From: Chelonoidis abingdonii
Taxonomy: Eukaryota > Chordata > Testudines > Testudinidae
Reading direction: 5' to 3'
DNA length: 64,000 nt
NCBI RefSeq assembly: GCF_003597395.2
Contig: NC_133769.1
Span: forward strand, 179,980,305-180,044,304
The notes under the pieces are model-generated. The model saw only the letters and a list, made by a program, of their open reading frames with translations. It made no database searches and was not told the origin of the DNA. The position numbers and the translations under genes were made by a program. Shown here one piece after another: positions 11,676-22,847 of the stretch. How positions within the stretch are numbered: the first letter of the stretch is position 1; the number at the start of each line of letters is the position of its first letter.

Positions 11676-12690
11676 CAGACTCACAGAAATGTAGAACTGG
11701 TGTGAAATCAATAGGTCAACTAGTCCAGTCCCCTGCACTGAGGCAAGACCAAGTATTATGCAGACCATCTCTGATAGTTGTTTGTCTAACCTGTTCTTAA
11801 AAATCTCCAGTGACGGAGATTCCACAAGCTCCCTAGGTAATTTGTTCCAGTGCTTAACCACCCTTACTGCTAGGAAGTTTTTCCTAATGTCCAACCTAAA
11901 CCTCCCTTGCTGCAATTTAAGCCCATTTCTTCTTGTTCTGTGCTCAGTGGACAAAAAGAACAATTCGTCACCCTCTTTTATAACAACCTCTTATGTACGT
12001 GAAGAGTTATCATGTCCCCTCTCAATTTTTTCTACTCCATATGAAACAAGCCAACTTTTTTTTTCCCCCAGTCTCTCCTCTGGACTGTTTTCAGTTTGTC
12101 CACATCTTTCCTGAAGTATGGCACCCAGAACTGAAAACAGTGCTCCCACTGAAGCCTTATCAGTGCTGAGTATAGTGGGAGAATTACTACTTGTCTGTCT
12201 TACAACACTCCTGTTAACAGCGTTCTGGGATGTGGTCACTTTTTTTGTGACAGTATGACCTTTGTTGACTCTCATTTAGTTTGTGATCCATTATAACCCC
12301 CAGATTCTTTTTCACAATACTCCTTCTTAGGCAGCCATTTCCCATTTTGGATTTGTCAGTTGATCGTTCCTTCCTAAGTGTAGTCCTTTGAATTTCTTAT
12401 CGAATTTCATTCTGTTTATTTCACACCATTTCTTCAGTTTGTCCAGATTATTTTTTAATTCTAATCCTGTCCTCCAAAGCACTTGTAACTCCTCCTAGCT
12501 TGGTTTCATCTACAAACTTTGTGTACTCTCTAGGCCATTATCCAACTCATTTATGAAGACATTGACTAGAACCAGAACAGATCCCTGCGGAATCCCACTT
12601 GATATGCCCATCCATCTTGACCATTCCACCCATCCCCCTTCACTTGTTTTGTAGCTCCATTGCAGCAGAAAACTATGGGCTGGGGGTGGG
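11676..12690 (-). mobile_element. CR1 LINE, 3' part
   Basis: Read on the minus strand, a frame at 11673-11963 contains the CR1 ORF2 C-terminal signature FRLDIRKNFL followed by VVKHWNKLPRELVESPSLE. The + strand shows the CR1 3' end (gtgaaatcaataggtcaactagtcc) and then the long conserved CR1 body through 12.6 kb (for example tggcacccagaactgaaaac). Stops and frameshifts mark it as an inactive 5'-truncated copy. Confidence 0.88.
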
Positions 12691-12699
12691 GGCTTTCCA

Positions 12700-14305
12700 T
12701 TAGTGACTCAATGAGTCTAGACACATGTTGAAGCTTAGGTGAGTGCTTGATTCTGCAGCCCTGTCAATGTGTGCTGCTCCTGTGGCCACCTGATTTAGGA
12801 GCTCATGTGGGGGAAAGAAGGACACAAGGAGCTTCTCCCTGCATTATCCACACTCACAAGTGGTGAAGGGCAGACCTGAGCTTGTGGAACTTTCTCCCAA
12901 CTCCCAATGTTCTCTTTCCTTTGAGCTAGTAAAGCCACCCCCCCGCCACATTGGTGAGCACTGGTCTGAATGAAGCTATATCCTGAGATTCTTTCCCTGG
13001 AGCTCACATCAATCTGCTGGGTGAACTCAAAACCCTCATTATAACAGCCAGCTACCAGAAGTTCTGCTAACACTTTACAGACAGGGAGACAAGACAATCA
13101 GAAGCCACTGGTGTGAATTGCTCACAAAGCACCAAACCTTGCAACATGACAGCTGCTGAAAATGGTCTTAAAATTGCAAGCCTATCACAGTAGAGAAAAC
13201 TATGCGTAGTGCTGGAAGAAGCAGATGTGGCTAACAGCTCTTCAAATGTGTTGATGACTATAAATATCTTAAATGATGTGGTTGCTCTCTCTCTGACAGT
13301 GGACATTGTACATTTCTGGCTCAGTTTTACAGGAGTGATGAGGTTTTCCAGCAAAGATTTTGTATTTCAATTGTTCTTGCACAGGTTTTTTGTCTTTTGT
13401 CAGTGCGTGCTTTTGAAGAGATGTGCATGTTTTTTGGGGGAGAGGTTATTTTCAGCGTATTTTTATACTTTCATATTCTATTTATTGAATATGTCTACAA
13501 TGTTATCTTAGCGGGTGGGGGGACTCAGGAGAGGGGTAGAGAGGAGTGGGTGGGGGGCTCAGGGAGGGGGTCGAGTGGGAGCAGAGCCATGGGGTATATC
13601 AGGGGGTGGGGCACAGTTTGGGTGCCAGTGCCCCACCCCACCCCCCCAATTATAAGAAGCTTCTGGTGCTCCCACTCAACCTCCTCAAATGCAAGAGTCA
13701 TGTGCCACCTATGACTGTGACTCATGGGTAATGAACACCCCCTGTTTTTTTTTTTCAGTGGGTGCTTGAGCCCAGGAGCACCTATGGAGTTGGCATCTGT
13801 GTGTTCTTGTTTGTTACATCCATTGTAAAAGCCAAGAATGAAAAGCCAGCAGAATAAACTCAACTCCCTCCTTATCCCTTGGTAACAATGTATCAGCACC
13901 ATTTATTCCACAAGATCCCAAAGCGCTTTACAAACTGTACAGTGTACATACAGCATCACTGGATTGCAGTCAGATATGGACTGGGAGGGCAGTAGCCAGA
14001 GGCTCTCAAGTGGAAAGGAAAACTTTTGTCTAGGGACACTAGGGCGTACTCCAAGTCTTATGAAAAATGCCCTGGGAGCCCTCATGTTCACCCACAGAAG
14101 ATATGTTCTCTCTTCTGGTTGCTATGGACTATCACTATAGCAGACAATGTTCTTCTGAGGTTCTTGGGGTCTGACATATGAGCAGAAGTATGGAAGTGCC
14201 TGAGACAAGGAGGTGTGAACATATTGATACAACTGTTTAATTTCATCCTGAGGACTGAGAAGATGCCTGGAGAAGGAGCACATTAGTACCAATATTTAAG
14301 AGAGA
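12700..14305. other. Intergenic DNA, G-rich and C-rich patches
   Basis: The segment 13511-13650 is strongly G-rich (gggtggggggactcaggaga) and is followed by C-rich ccccaccccacccccccaa, so it can fold on itself. Frames at 13209-13511 show no known family. No gene is supported. Confidence 0.4.
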
Positions 14306-14310
14306 GAGAT

Positions 14311-15122
14311 TGTGGTGGGTTGCACTTACCTCTTGTGGTGGCTGCCATTCTCTTTGGCTACCAGCACACACTGCTGGCTATCAGCCTGCCTCTGTGGGTC
14401 TTCTGTGACTTGGCTCTCCAGCAGGGTCACACAGTCCAAACCCACTTCTGGTGTATAAGGAACTTAAATAGAATCAATTTTCTTTCCCTTCAGGGCCAAT
14501 TACAAACAAAAGTTTCTTATCCATTCTGGGTTAAATTCTATCACTGGGATTGAATCTGCAGGGTTCTTTCTTAGACCCTGCCACTGACTGTGGCCAGTAA
14601 TCTGTCCTGGTCTGGCTCCTCTGGATGCAGCCTTAGGAACATCCCTCCTCATTCCTCTGGCTCCTAACATAAGAGCAGCCACACTGGGTCAGACCAAAGG
14701 TCCATCTAGCCCAGTAGTCTGTCTTCTGACAGTGGCCAATACCAGGTGCCCCAAAGGGAATGAACAGAACAGGAAATCAAGTGATCCATCCCCTGTCGCC
14801 CATTCCCAGCTTTTGGCAAACAGAGGCTAGGGACACCATTCCTGCCCGTCCTGGCTAATAGCCATTGATGGACCTAGCCTCCATGAACTTATCTAGTTCT
14901 TTTTGAACTCTGTTACTGATCTGCAGACAGCAAGCCTTGAGGCCTGCTGGGTCTCGATTGGTTGTTGCTGGTCCCTAGTTCTTCCGGCTGCTGGAGGATC
15001 AGATCTCACTGCTTCCCAAAATGCTGCTCTTTTAATCACCACAAACTGTTTCACGGGGTGGGGTGCAGCAGAGCAGTGGAACTTCCAGTAGGGGGCCTCA
15101 AAGGCCTGGTGCACTCCATCAC
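14311..15122 (-). mobile_element. Antisense LTR relic split by a CR1 insertion
   Basis: On the minus strand the unit begins TGTGATGGAGTGCACCAGG and runs to GTGCAACCCACCACAA near 14311. This has the look of a turtle LTR with TG...CA ends. A CR1 3' fragment interrupts it at 14667-14915. No clean target duplication was found, so the boundaries are approximate. Confidence 0.5.
14667..14915 (-). mobile_element. CR1 LINE 3' end, nested in the LTR
   Basis: The + strand reads cataagagcagccacactgg followed by gtcagaccaaaggtccatct, the reverse complement of the CR1 3' terminus also seen at 19.9 and 48.6 kb. It is a short 5'-truncated insertion. Confidence 0.88.
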
Positions 15123-15174
15123 AGAGCCATACAAGACTGTGGTGGCTATCATGGCATTAAACTCATGAGCCACA

Positions 15175-15625
15175 CGAGAAGATCTGGGAGAAAATTATTT
15201 ATAAAAGACTACAAAGAGAAGTGAAGTTGAGTGACAATCAGTTTGGATTCATGCCAGGTAAGTAAACAATGGATGCTATCTTTGCACTAAGATTGCTTGT
15301 GGAAAAATATAGAGGATGAAAATCGTGCCCATAGTATTCATTGATTTTGAGATGGCTTATGTGACCATGTTCTGAGAGAAGTATCTGGTGTTATATGAGA
15401 ATGAAAGATACCTGAAGACTATATCAGACTTGTCCAGGACATGTCTGAGGGTGCTGTTACCATAGTTAGAAGGCCAGGGGAGAAACTGAACAGTTTCTAG
15501 TAAGACTTGGAGTACATCAGGGCTTGGCACCAAGTCCCTTCCTGTTCATGTTGGTGGTCAATGCATTCACAGAAAACATACAGAGAGTGACACCCAGTAC
15601 ATGCTTTCTGAAGATGAAAACAGGG
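15175..15625 (+). pseudogene. Relic RTE-type LINE reverse transcriptase
   Basis: Conceptual translation in shifting frames gives DNQFGFMPG (about 15231-15258), then IDFEMAY (about 15342), then GVHQGLAPSPFLF (about 15510-15548). These are consecutive blocks of an RTE-clade reverse transcriptase palm and fingers. Several stops and frameshifts break it, and the catalytic DD box is not preserved. It is a non-LTR retrotransposon fossil. Confidence 0.75.
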
Positions 15626-16696
15626 AGGGAAAGACAAGTGCTACAGCTGGAACACTAGCATAGGTTCTAGTTAAGGTTATCCAAACTCTTCCATTATAAC
15701 TCCCTGTTTTCAAGTCACTCATAATTTTCCAAAATTCTCAGCTCTTTGGCTGAAATTTTTCCCAAGGCTGGCTGGTGCCTGCCTGCCTGCAGATGAATTT
15801 TTTTTTTGGAAAGTTTGCTTAAAAATGGCACAGTCACTTAGGAGTCTGAGAAGTGTGTGCATGCATGGTGGGGAATACATTTTTTACTAGTGAGGGCCCA
15901 GGAGGATACATTCTAGGAAGAGGGCATCCTTCTGTTTTTTGCTCAGTCTCTATAGGAGCCCCACAGATGGAGGCTGCTTGGGGGATGTGGTGAATCAACA
16001 CGTTCCTTGGCCAGCACCTTACGTTCCTGGGAAAGTGTTGGCTGGCTGCAGGTCTCTGGCAGCAAGAGAACTCTGGGTACAATTGCAGCTTCATGTCTCC
16101 TGTTTCACAAGGGTGATAGCTAGCATTACACAGGGCTGAATCAAGCCCTGTAATGGGGTACTTTGAGAAGGTTTGAGAAAGACTAAGGGGAGGGGAGAAG
16201 GGGGGAAGGGGATTGATGCAAAGTGTTCTTGCGGTGGGTGGCATGCTGCCTGACACCAGATCTAGGGTAGATCCAGGTACTGCTGTGCAAGGACTCTAGC
16301 TGCATAGAAAACTTGTGGGATGTTTAAACAATGTGGCCTTTTCTCATTCTTCTGGATACCTCTGCTGTTCTGTACTGTATGACATGTTAAATGCACATCA
16401 TAAAAATGGGGCGTTAACATTGCTCTGGCCACCTTACGTTTTAAGAGGTTATAAAGATTATATGGAGGTGCTCTATTAATAGATGACTATAATGGTACCC
16501 TCTGCCCTTGCAATGTCTGGATCTGTGAAAGAGATGCTGCTTTGTTTCAGAAGATGGGAACATGCTGTATGAGATGAGAAGTGTTTTGAAAAATGTAATG
16601 GTGAGTGAGGCCATGATTACATGTAGACAGGTGTTACCCTGTCCTCATGATCTGCACTGTGGCATATCTAAGGATATGTCATAGGCCTGTCAGACA
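15626..16696. other. Intergenic DNA, nothing recognised
   Basis: No splice-flanked exon, RNA gene or named repeat could be recognised here. A minus-strand frame of 140 codons at 15834-16256 is proline and serine rich and looks like chance. Confidence 0.4.
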
Positions 16697-16704
16697 CTTT
16701 AGAT

Positions 16705-17322
16705 CAGTGGTTCTCAAACTTTTTTTTTTTTTTGCGGCCCACTTGAAAATTCCTGAGGCTCTTGGCGGACCACTTAATGATCTTTCCAAATGTTGTTTGT
16801 ACCGTTAGCTAACTATTGTAAAGCGCTTTGGATAAAAGTGCTATATAAAACATCCTTAATTAAGGTTTTTTGTTCTACAAATAAAAGCACACAACCCATA
16901 TTTTAATCTCAGTAGTCTTTCCTTTCTAATGCGATGGACATGCCCTTTTCCCCTGACCACAGCAGCCATAGAGCTGAGGCTGGGAAGGAGGGCCATCTTT
17001 TTCCGGCAGCCACAGCCCTGGAGCTGGGGAAAGTCACCTCTTTGGCTGCCACAGCCCTGCATGTCCCAAATTTCCCCTATCCCCTCTTCTCACCCTGCTG
17101 CCCCCTCCCACCTACTCCCAATTCCCACCATGGCTACCACCTCACATATGCATCTTCACCAGGGTCCAGGCACCTGCGCAACTCCACTAATTAGGTGGGT
17201 GGCTTTTCATTTTTTTGTGTGTGGCCAGCCAGGCGCTCACTTTAGAGGGATCTATCCATGGACCACCTGAATGGAGCTCATGGACCACTGGTGGTCCACA
17301 GACCACAGTTTAAGAACCTCTG
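16705..17322. mobile_element. hAT-type non-autonomous DNA transposon
   Basis: Termini are CAGTGGTTCTCAAACTT and, at the right, AGTTTAAGAACCTCTG, which are imperfect inverted repeats. They are flanked by CTTTAGAT (16697-16704) and CTTTGGAT (17323-17330), an 8-bp target duplication with one mismatch. Open frames inside (16929-17270) are not transposase. Confidence 0.85.
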
Positions 17323-17764
17323 CTTTGGATGTTATAAATTCTAATAGCTTTGGTGCTGGTGTCTGCTTTTTATTTAACTTTCTATTCCACTGCTTTGCAT
17401 AGCACAGGCTTTTGCAGCTTGTCTGTTAATTATGTCCAATAGCTTATCTAAGTGGGTGGTTTGTGTTAGATTTTAACTGTGAGCCCACATCCTCCTTGGG
17501 GGAGTCTTCTCACTGAAGTCTGATTTTAGCTGAGCTAAGTTGTAGCTGAGGGACAGTTCTCTGAGGCACTGTTGCAAGACGTTATGCTTCTGTGAGAGGT
17601 CAGTAATCTTAATTACTTCTCCTTTAAAGTCACCGAGATGACGATAGAAAATGCCATCTAAATAGCTGTGTTGCACACAAGCGCAGGAGGGAGGGGATTG
17701 TGATGCCCATCTATGACCAGAACTAGGCAGTCCAGGACTGAGATTGTTTCAGGCAAATCAAAAT

Positions 17765-17885
17765 AGTCATAGACTCATAGAACCATTGGGTTATAAGGAA
17801 CCACAAGGGTCGTCTAGTCCACCTGCTGCCAAAATGCAGTATTTGTTGGATAAACCATCCAAGACATTCATGGGCATCATAGTGA
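17765..17885 (-). mobile_element. CR1 LINE 3' end fragment
   Basis: The segment starts tcatagactcatagaaccat and continues with gtcgtctagtccacctgctg. This is the reverse complement of a CR1 3' end with its terminal TCATAGA-type repeat. Short and diverged. Confidence 0.7.
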
Positions 17886-18152
17886 AAAAGAATGAGCAAT
17901 GAGGATTTAGGAACCAAGTGAGAACAGAAATTGCTTCTAGCCTAGTAGTAGTAATGACTTTGAATAGAACTTTATCTAGAGTTTGGTTAAAAAAGAGCAC
18001 CCTAGAATATTATTCAGAGGTTCTTTGGGTTTTCTGCTGGGACAACTGGTTCTGGTGTGGTTTTTGTTTTTTAAAGGAATTTAGAATATTTCATGGTTCA
18101 GGCTGATAGTGATTGAAAGCTTGTTCCTCTGCATTGGCAATTTGAGCTATGG

Positions 18153-18395
18153 CAGGGGTGGGCAAACAATGGCCCGAGGGCTGCATCTGTCTTGTCTGAC
18201 ATTGTAATCCAGCCCTCCATCTCCTGCCGGGGTTAGGAGCTTTCTCCGCTTTGGTGCGCCAGCTGGGGAGCAGGTCGGGGGCTTGCCTTGCTCCACGCCA
18301 CACGGCTCCTGGAAGCACTCCGCATGCTGCCCCCTTCCCAAGCACTGGCTCCGCAGCTCCCATTAGCCAGGAACTACAGCCAATGGGAACTGTGG
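18153..18395 (+). mobile_element. hAT-type element, 5' part
   Basis: The sequence CAGGGGTGGGCAAACAATGG matches the left terminus of the element at 52293 (caaggtgggcaaactac). The following GC-rich body includes cctgccggggttaggagc. A right terminus was not located, so it is probably truncated. Confidence 0.6.
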
Positions 18396-18929
18396 GGGCA
18401 GTGCCTGCTGACTGGACAGCATGTATATTGGTGCTGCTGCCTATTCTGCTCCTTTTCTGTGACCAGCCGACTCTACTCCAGGGCTGACAATCAGATACCT
18501 TTCACCAGCACTAAAATTCCTTAAAAATGGAACAAAATATTAGCAGTGGCATTCTCTTACTGCAGTATCAATACAAATGGAAGGAACAGAGCATGTATTA
18601 TAAAGGCTTTATCCGGCTGCTATGATCAAGTCTAAGTGACAGTTACAATTTATTTTAATGTTGTGGTAGAAACCAATTTAGTTAGAGCAGAGTAAACAAT
18701 ACAAACCCAAATCTGAAAATAGTCCTTTGTGGTTTTTCTTTTTTAAATGTGTTCATTTCAGCTATATTTGGTCCTCTTTTGTGTGTTTGTTTTTCACAAT
18801 AGGCCGAACTATTCAGGGAAAGTAAATTTTAAAAGTCACAAACAATTTTTTTCATTTAATGCATAAACATCCAAAAAAGAAGCAGAAACAATATTATTTG
18901 ATTCCAGCTAAGCAACATTGTTCCAGTTT

Positions 18930-19955
18930 ACAAGGGATAAACAGTGAGGTGGCAAAATTTGCAGATGATACAAAACTACTCAGGATAGTTAAGTCCCAGG
19001 CAAACTGTGAAGAGCTACATAAAGATCTCTCAGAACTGGGTGACTGGGCAACAAAATGGCAGATGAAATTTAATGTTGATAAATGCAAAGCAATGCACAC
19101 TGGAAAACACAGTCCTAATTATACATAAAAAATGATGGGGTCTAAATTAGCTATTACCACTCAAGAAAGAGATCTTGGAGTCATTGTGGATAGTTCTCTG
19201 AAAACATCCACTCAATGTGCAGCGCCAGTCAAAAAAGCTAACAATGTTGGGAATCATTAAGAAAGGAATAGCTCAAAGACAGAAAATATCATATTGCCTC
19301 TATTTAAATCCAAGATACACCCACATCTTGAATACTGCATGCAGATGTGGTCATTCCCTCTCAAAAAAGATATATTGGAATTGGAAAAGGTTCAGAAAAG
19401 GGCAACAAAAATGATTAGGGGCATGGAACTGCTTCCATATGAGGAGAGATTAATAAGACTGGGACTTTTCAACTTGGAAAAGAGCCAGCTAAGGGGGGAT
19501 ATGATAAAGGTCTATAAAGTCATGACTGGTTTGGAGAAAGTAAATAAGGAAGTGTTATTTACTCCTTCTCATAACACAAGAATTAGGGGTCACCAAATGA
19601 AATTAACAGGCAGCAGGTTTAAAACAAACAAAAGGAAGTATTTTTTTCACAAAACGCAGTCAATCTGTGGAACTCCTTTCCAGAGGATGTTGTGAAGGCC
19701 AAGACTTTAACAAGGTTCAAAAAAGAACTAGATAAATTCATGGAGGATAGGTTCATCAATGGCTATTAGCCAGGATGGATAGGGATGGTGTCCCTAGCCT
19801 CTGTTTGCTAGAAGCTGGGAATGAGTGATAGGGGATGGATCGCTTGTTCTGTCCATTCCCTCTGGGGCACCTGGCATTGGCCACTGTCGGTAGGCAGGAT
19901 AGTGGGCTGGATGGACCTTTGGTCTGACCCAGTGTAGCCATTCTTATGTTCATTT
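18930..19955 (+). mobile_element. CR1 LINE, 3' half of ORF2
   Basis: The + strand encodes GEVAKFADDTKLL and GDWATKWQMKFNVDKCKAMH, which include the reverse transcriptase FADD catalytic box. Then come the CR1 C-terminal blocks [39 protein letters not shown] and GHQMKLTGSRFKTNKRKYFF. It ends at the CR1 3' terminus ggacctttggtctgacccag. Frame breaks near 19130, 19250 and 19690 show it is dead. It is the best-preserved CR1 in the window. Confidence 0.92.
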
Positions 19956-22780
19956 TCAATCATTCACAACCATCCTGTCGAGCTAAAATATATATATGAA
20001 TTGAATAAATTCAGGAAGAATCATCTGCTCATGATGTTTCACAAGCCAATAATAAGGCTACTTTTAAAATAATTTTTGCAAATTATTAGCTGCATTGTAG
20101 CAAATGGTTAGTGAATGGATAAGGCTGAATTGGTGCTTTCATTCAAACCCTGGTTTTCAGGCGTTTGAAATTGTATTAAAAAAATTGCCTGATGCATGAG
20201 AAGTTTCAGTACAGGCTCTCAACCCAGATGTGTGTGTCTTGCAGGAGAAAATTGTGAAGAAAATCCATTTAGCTGTTGTCTGAGCATGAATATTATTTTA
20301 CATAAAATATGTATTAAAATTTTTTTATTAAGGGAATTGGTGATATTTCTTACACTCAGATGTCAGAAATGTAACTTTATTTTGTTTGTTTTTTTCTGTG
20401 CACCAAACATTAGAGCTGGTCAGAAAAATGGAATTTTAAATGTTAAATGATGCTGCCATTCCAAATGACATACTCATTCGTGTAACCCTTAGGAGGGTGG
20501 CCTCCATGGCATATCCCTTCCTTGACTCCAGCATACTAGCACGTGAGCCAGATCCTAAATCGTTATAGCTCCATTCAAATCGAGTAACTTTTTTGCCAGT
20601 TTACACCATCTGAGGCTTTTGACCCACTGTATGTGTGCTGTTTTACTGATTTGTTTAGTTCAAAGAGGCTGGATCCTAAGCTATTCTCTTTTCCTCCATA
20701 CCCCGAACTGAAAAGTGCGCTTATATTTAAATACAAGGGTGATCGTTCTCAGTCCACACAGATTGCCCAGAAGAAAACCTCTGTTGTAACATATTTTTGT
20801 TGCATCAATACCCCTGGTTTTGTTTCAAACTATAAAAGTGAAAGTAATTCATACATTCACATACTAATACATATACTTGCAAATGTATTAATATTATGAA
20901 TAAACATTTCTATGCATCATAAGTGCATGGTGTCCTACACCGATGATAAAATACATGGTCTCTGCAGCCAAGAATTTGCCTTGATCTTGCAAATAATAAT
21001 GCCCATTTGTACAGTTATGCTCAGTGTCCAACTGACATCTTATGCACAGATGCAACTGTTTACAGGATCGAGTGCTAAATTAGACAACTGTAGGCCATGA
21101 AGTTAAACAAAGGTAGGGAATGGGATGAGAGTTTAAAACAAAAAATGAGTCGTGAGTGAATCATAAAAGTTTGATCATTTTAAAATAAAGACTTCCCCTC
21201 ATTCTAAAAGAAACACTTGCAGCTTTGAAGATTCTCTCGCCTAAGTGGCTGAAGCAGCACCCCTGTGTGATTCTGGAATTAAGGTAAACAAAATGCTCAG
21301 CAATGCTGTGTTTAAATATCTATCCATATTTCAAAACAAAAGGTCTTTTCAGTGCAAACACAAATCCACTTGTTGTTAGTTGTTAGTTTATTGCTGTAGT
21401 GGCTGGAAGCCACAGTAGGACAGGGTCCATATTGATCAGTGTTTCACAAAAACACACTAAGCCACAGTACCTGTTCTGATGAGCTAATGGGCTAAGGCCT
21501 TGATCCTGCAATGACTCTGTATGGGCACAGCAGTGCAACCATTGGGAGCCCCATCAATTTTTAACCAGCTATAGTGGTGTGTTCCTACATAACCAGTTGC
21601 AGGACTGGGACCTAAATGGAAGTGATGCTGTCAATAGGATGCTCCATATGTCTGAAAATTGGGACCTAAAGCATACTGTATAATCCATATAGAACATGCC
21701 AAGTCTTCCATTTAAAAATAGTTTTTGCATTGAGATATCACAAATCACCAGTTTCCTTAATAAAAATTATGCTCAGCCACAGCTAAATGGATTTTCTTAA
21801 ATTCTTCTCTTCAAAACACATGCTTCTAGGCTGAGAATCTGTACTGAAAATTCTCCTGCAGCAGGTCATCTTTTAATGAAATTTTAAGCACCTGAAAATA
21901 GCGTATTTGAATGAAAGCACCATCTCATCCTTAATGACCAGAACTTCAATGTTTGCTTTCATGCAGCTGATTACTTTTGCAAGTTATTTCTTTGAAACAA
22001 AAGTCTCTTTATTTGCTTGTGGAGTATCATGAATTATATGATATGTTACTAAATAGCATTAAATGCAACATGCCTTATTTCTCTGAAGAAAATAGCAAAT
22101 AAACAAGACCTCATTTGAAAAGTTGTGATCATTTGCAGCAAACAGCTGTCCATTCTGTTCTATTACAGAAGTGACATCACTCTTACAGAAATTAAAAACA
22201 GGAGGGCTTACCAGCAATTCCCAGGGTTATTCCCATTAACGAATGTAGGTGCCCCATCAAATGATGTACGTATAGAATGTTCAGGGTCTAATCTTACATT
22301 TGCCTCAGTTTTCAAAATGGTATGCAATGTGTCCAGGTTCTTACTGGCAGAGCACTCTTTGCTGCTTCTTTAGAATATTTGACTAATAAAAAGATCCAAT
22401 AAAAACACAAATTAAAGAGATTTCAATCACTGAATGGATTGATACTACTACTACTAATAAAAAAAAGTCAGCTGTGGAGAGTGTGACATTTATTTGTGAA
22501 GCAAATTTCTTCATTTTCATGAACGTTTGTCAAAGCTGGATGTAACTTTTGCTGATGTGCCTTCTTGAGGGGTCAGAAAAAATATCTGAAATAACCTGAA
22601 AAAGGGTCTTTTTTACAGAACATTTATTTTTAAGGGAAGCTGATGATTTGTTTCATGTTCTAACTTTGCTCTTCTTTCAAAACAGGAAATTATTTGGGGG
22701 GACATACATAGTGACCCATTATTCCAAGTCGTCATCATTACCTTCATTTTGTGCAGTTTGCCCTAATCCTCTCCCAACAC
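19956..22780. other. AT-rich 5' flank of CD200R1
   Basis: No mobile element was recognised in this unusually repeat-poor, AT-rich 2.8 kb just upstream of the CD200R1 start. It probably contains promoter and 5' UTR sequence, but no core element could be assigned with confidence. Confidence 0.4.
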
Positions 22781-22847
22781 ATGGCCCAGATGTGGCCAAT
22801 TCTGGCTGAGTTTCTTCTTTTCCTAATTAAAGTGGTTCAAGGGCCAG
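22781..22847 (+). CDS. CD200R1: CD200R1 exon 1: signal peptide
   Basis: The frame begins MAQMWPILAE and has the core FLLFLIKVVQG. It ends CCA G before the strong donor gtaagt, phase 1. This ATG was chosen because it gives a compact signal peptide in phase with the V exon. A second ATG follows three codons later. Confidence 0.82.

Noticed and set aside
13525..13902. A 125-codon minus frame
   Set aside because: It is compositionally driven by G- and C-rich DNA and has no splice context or known domain.
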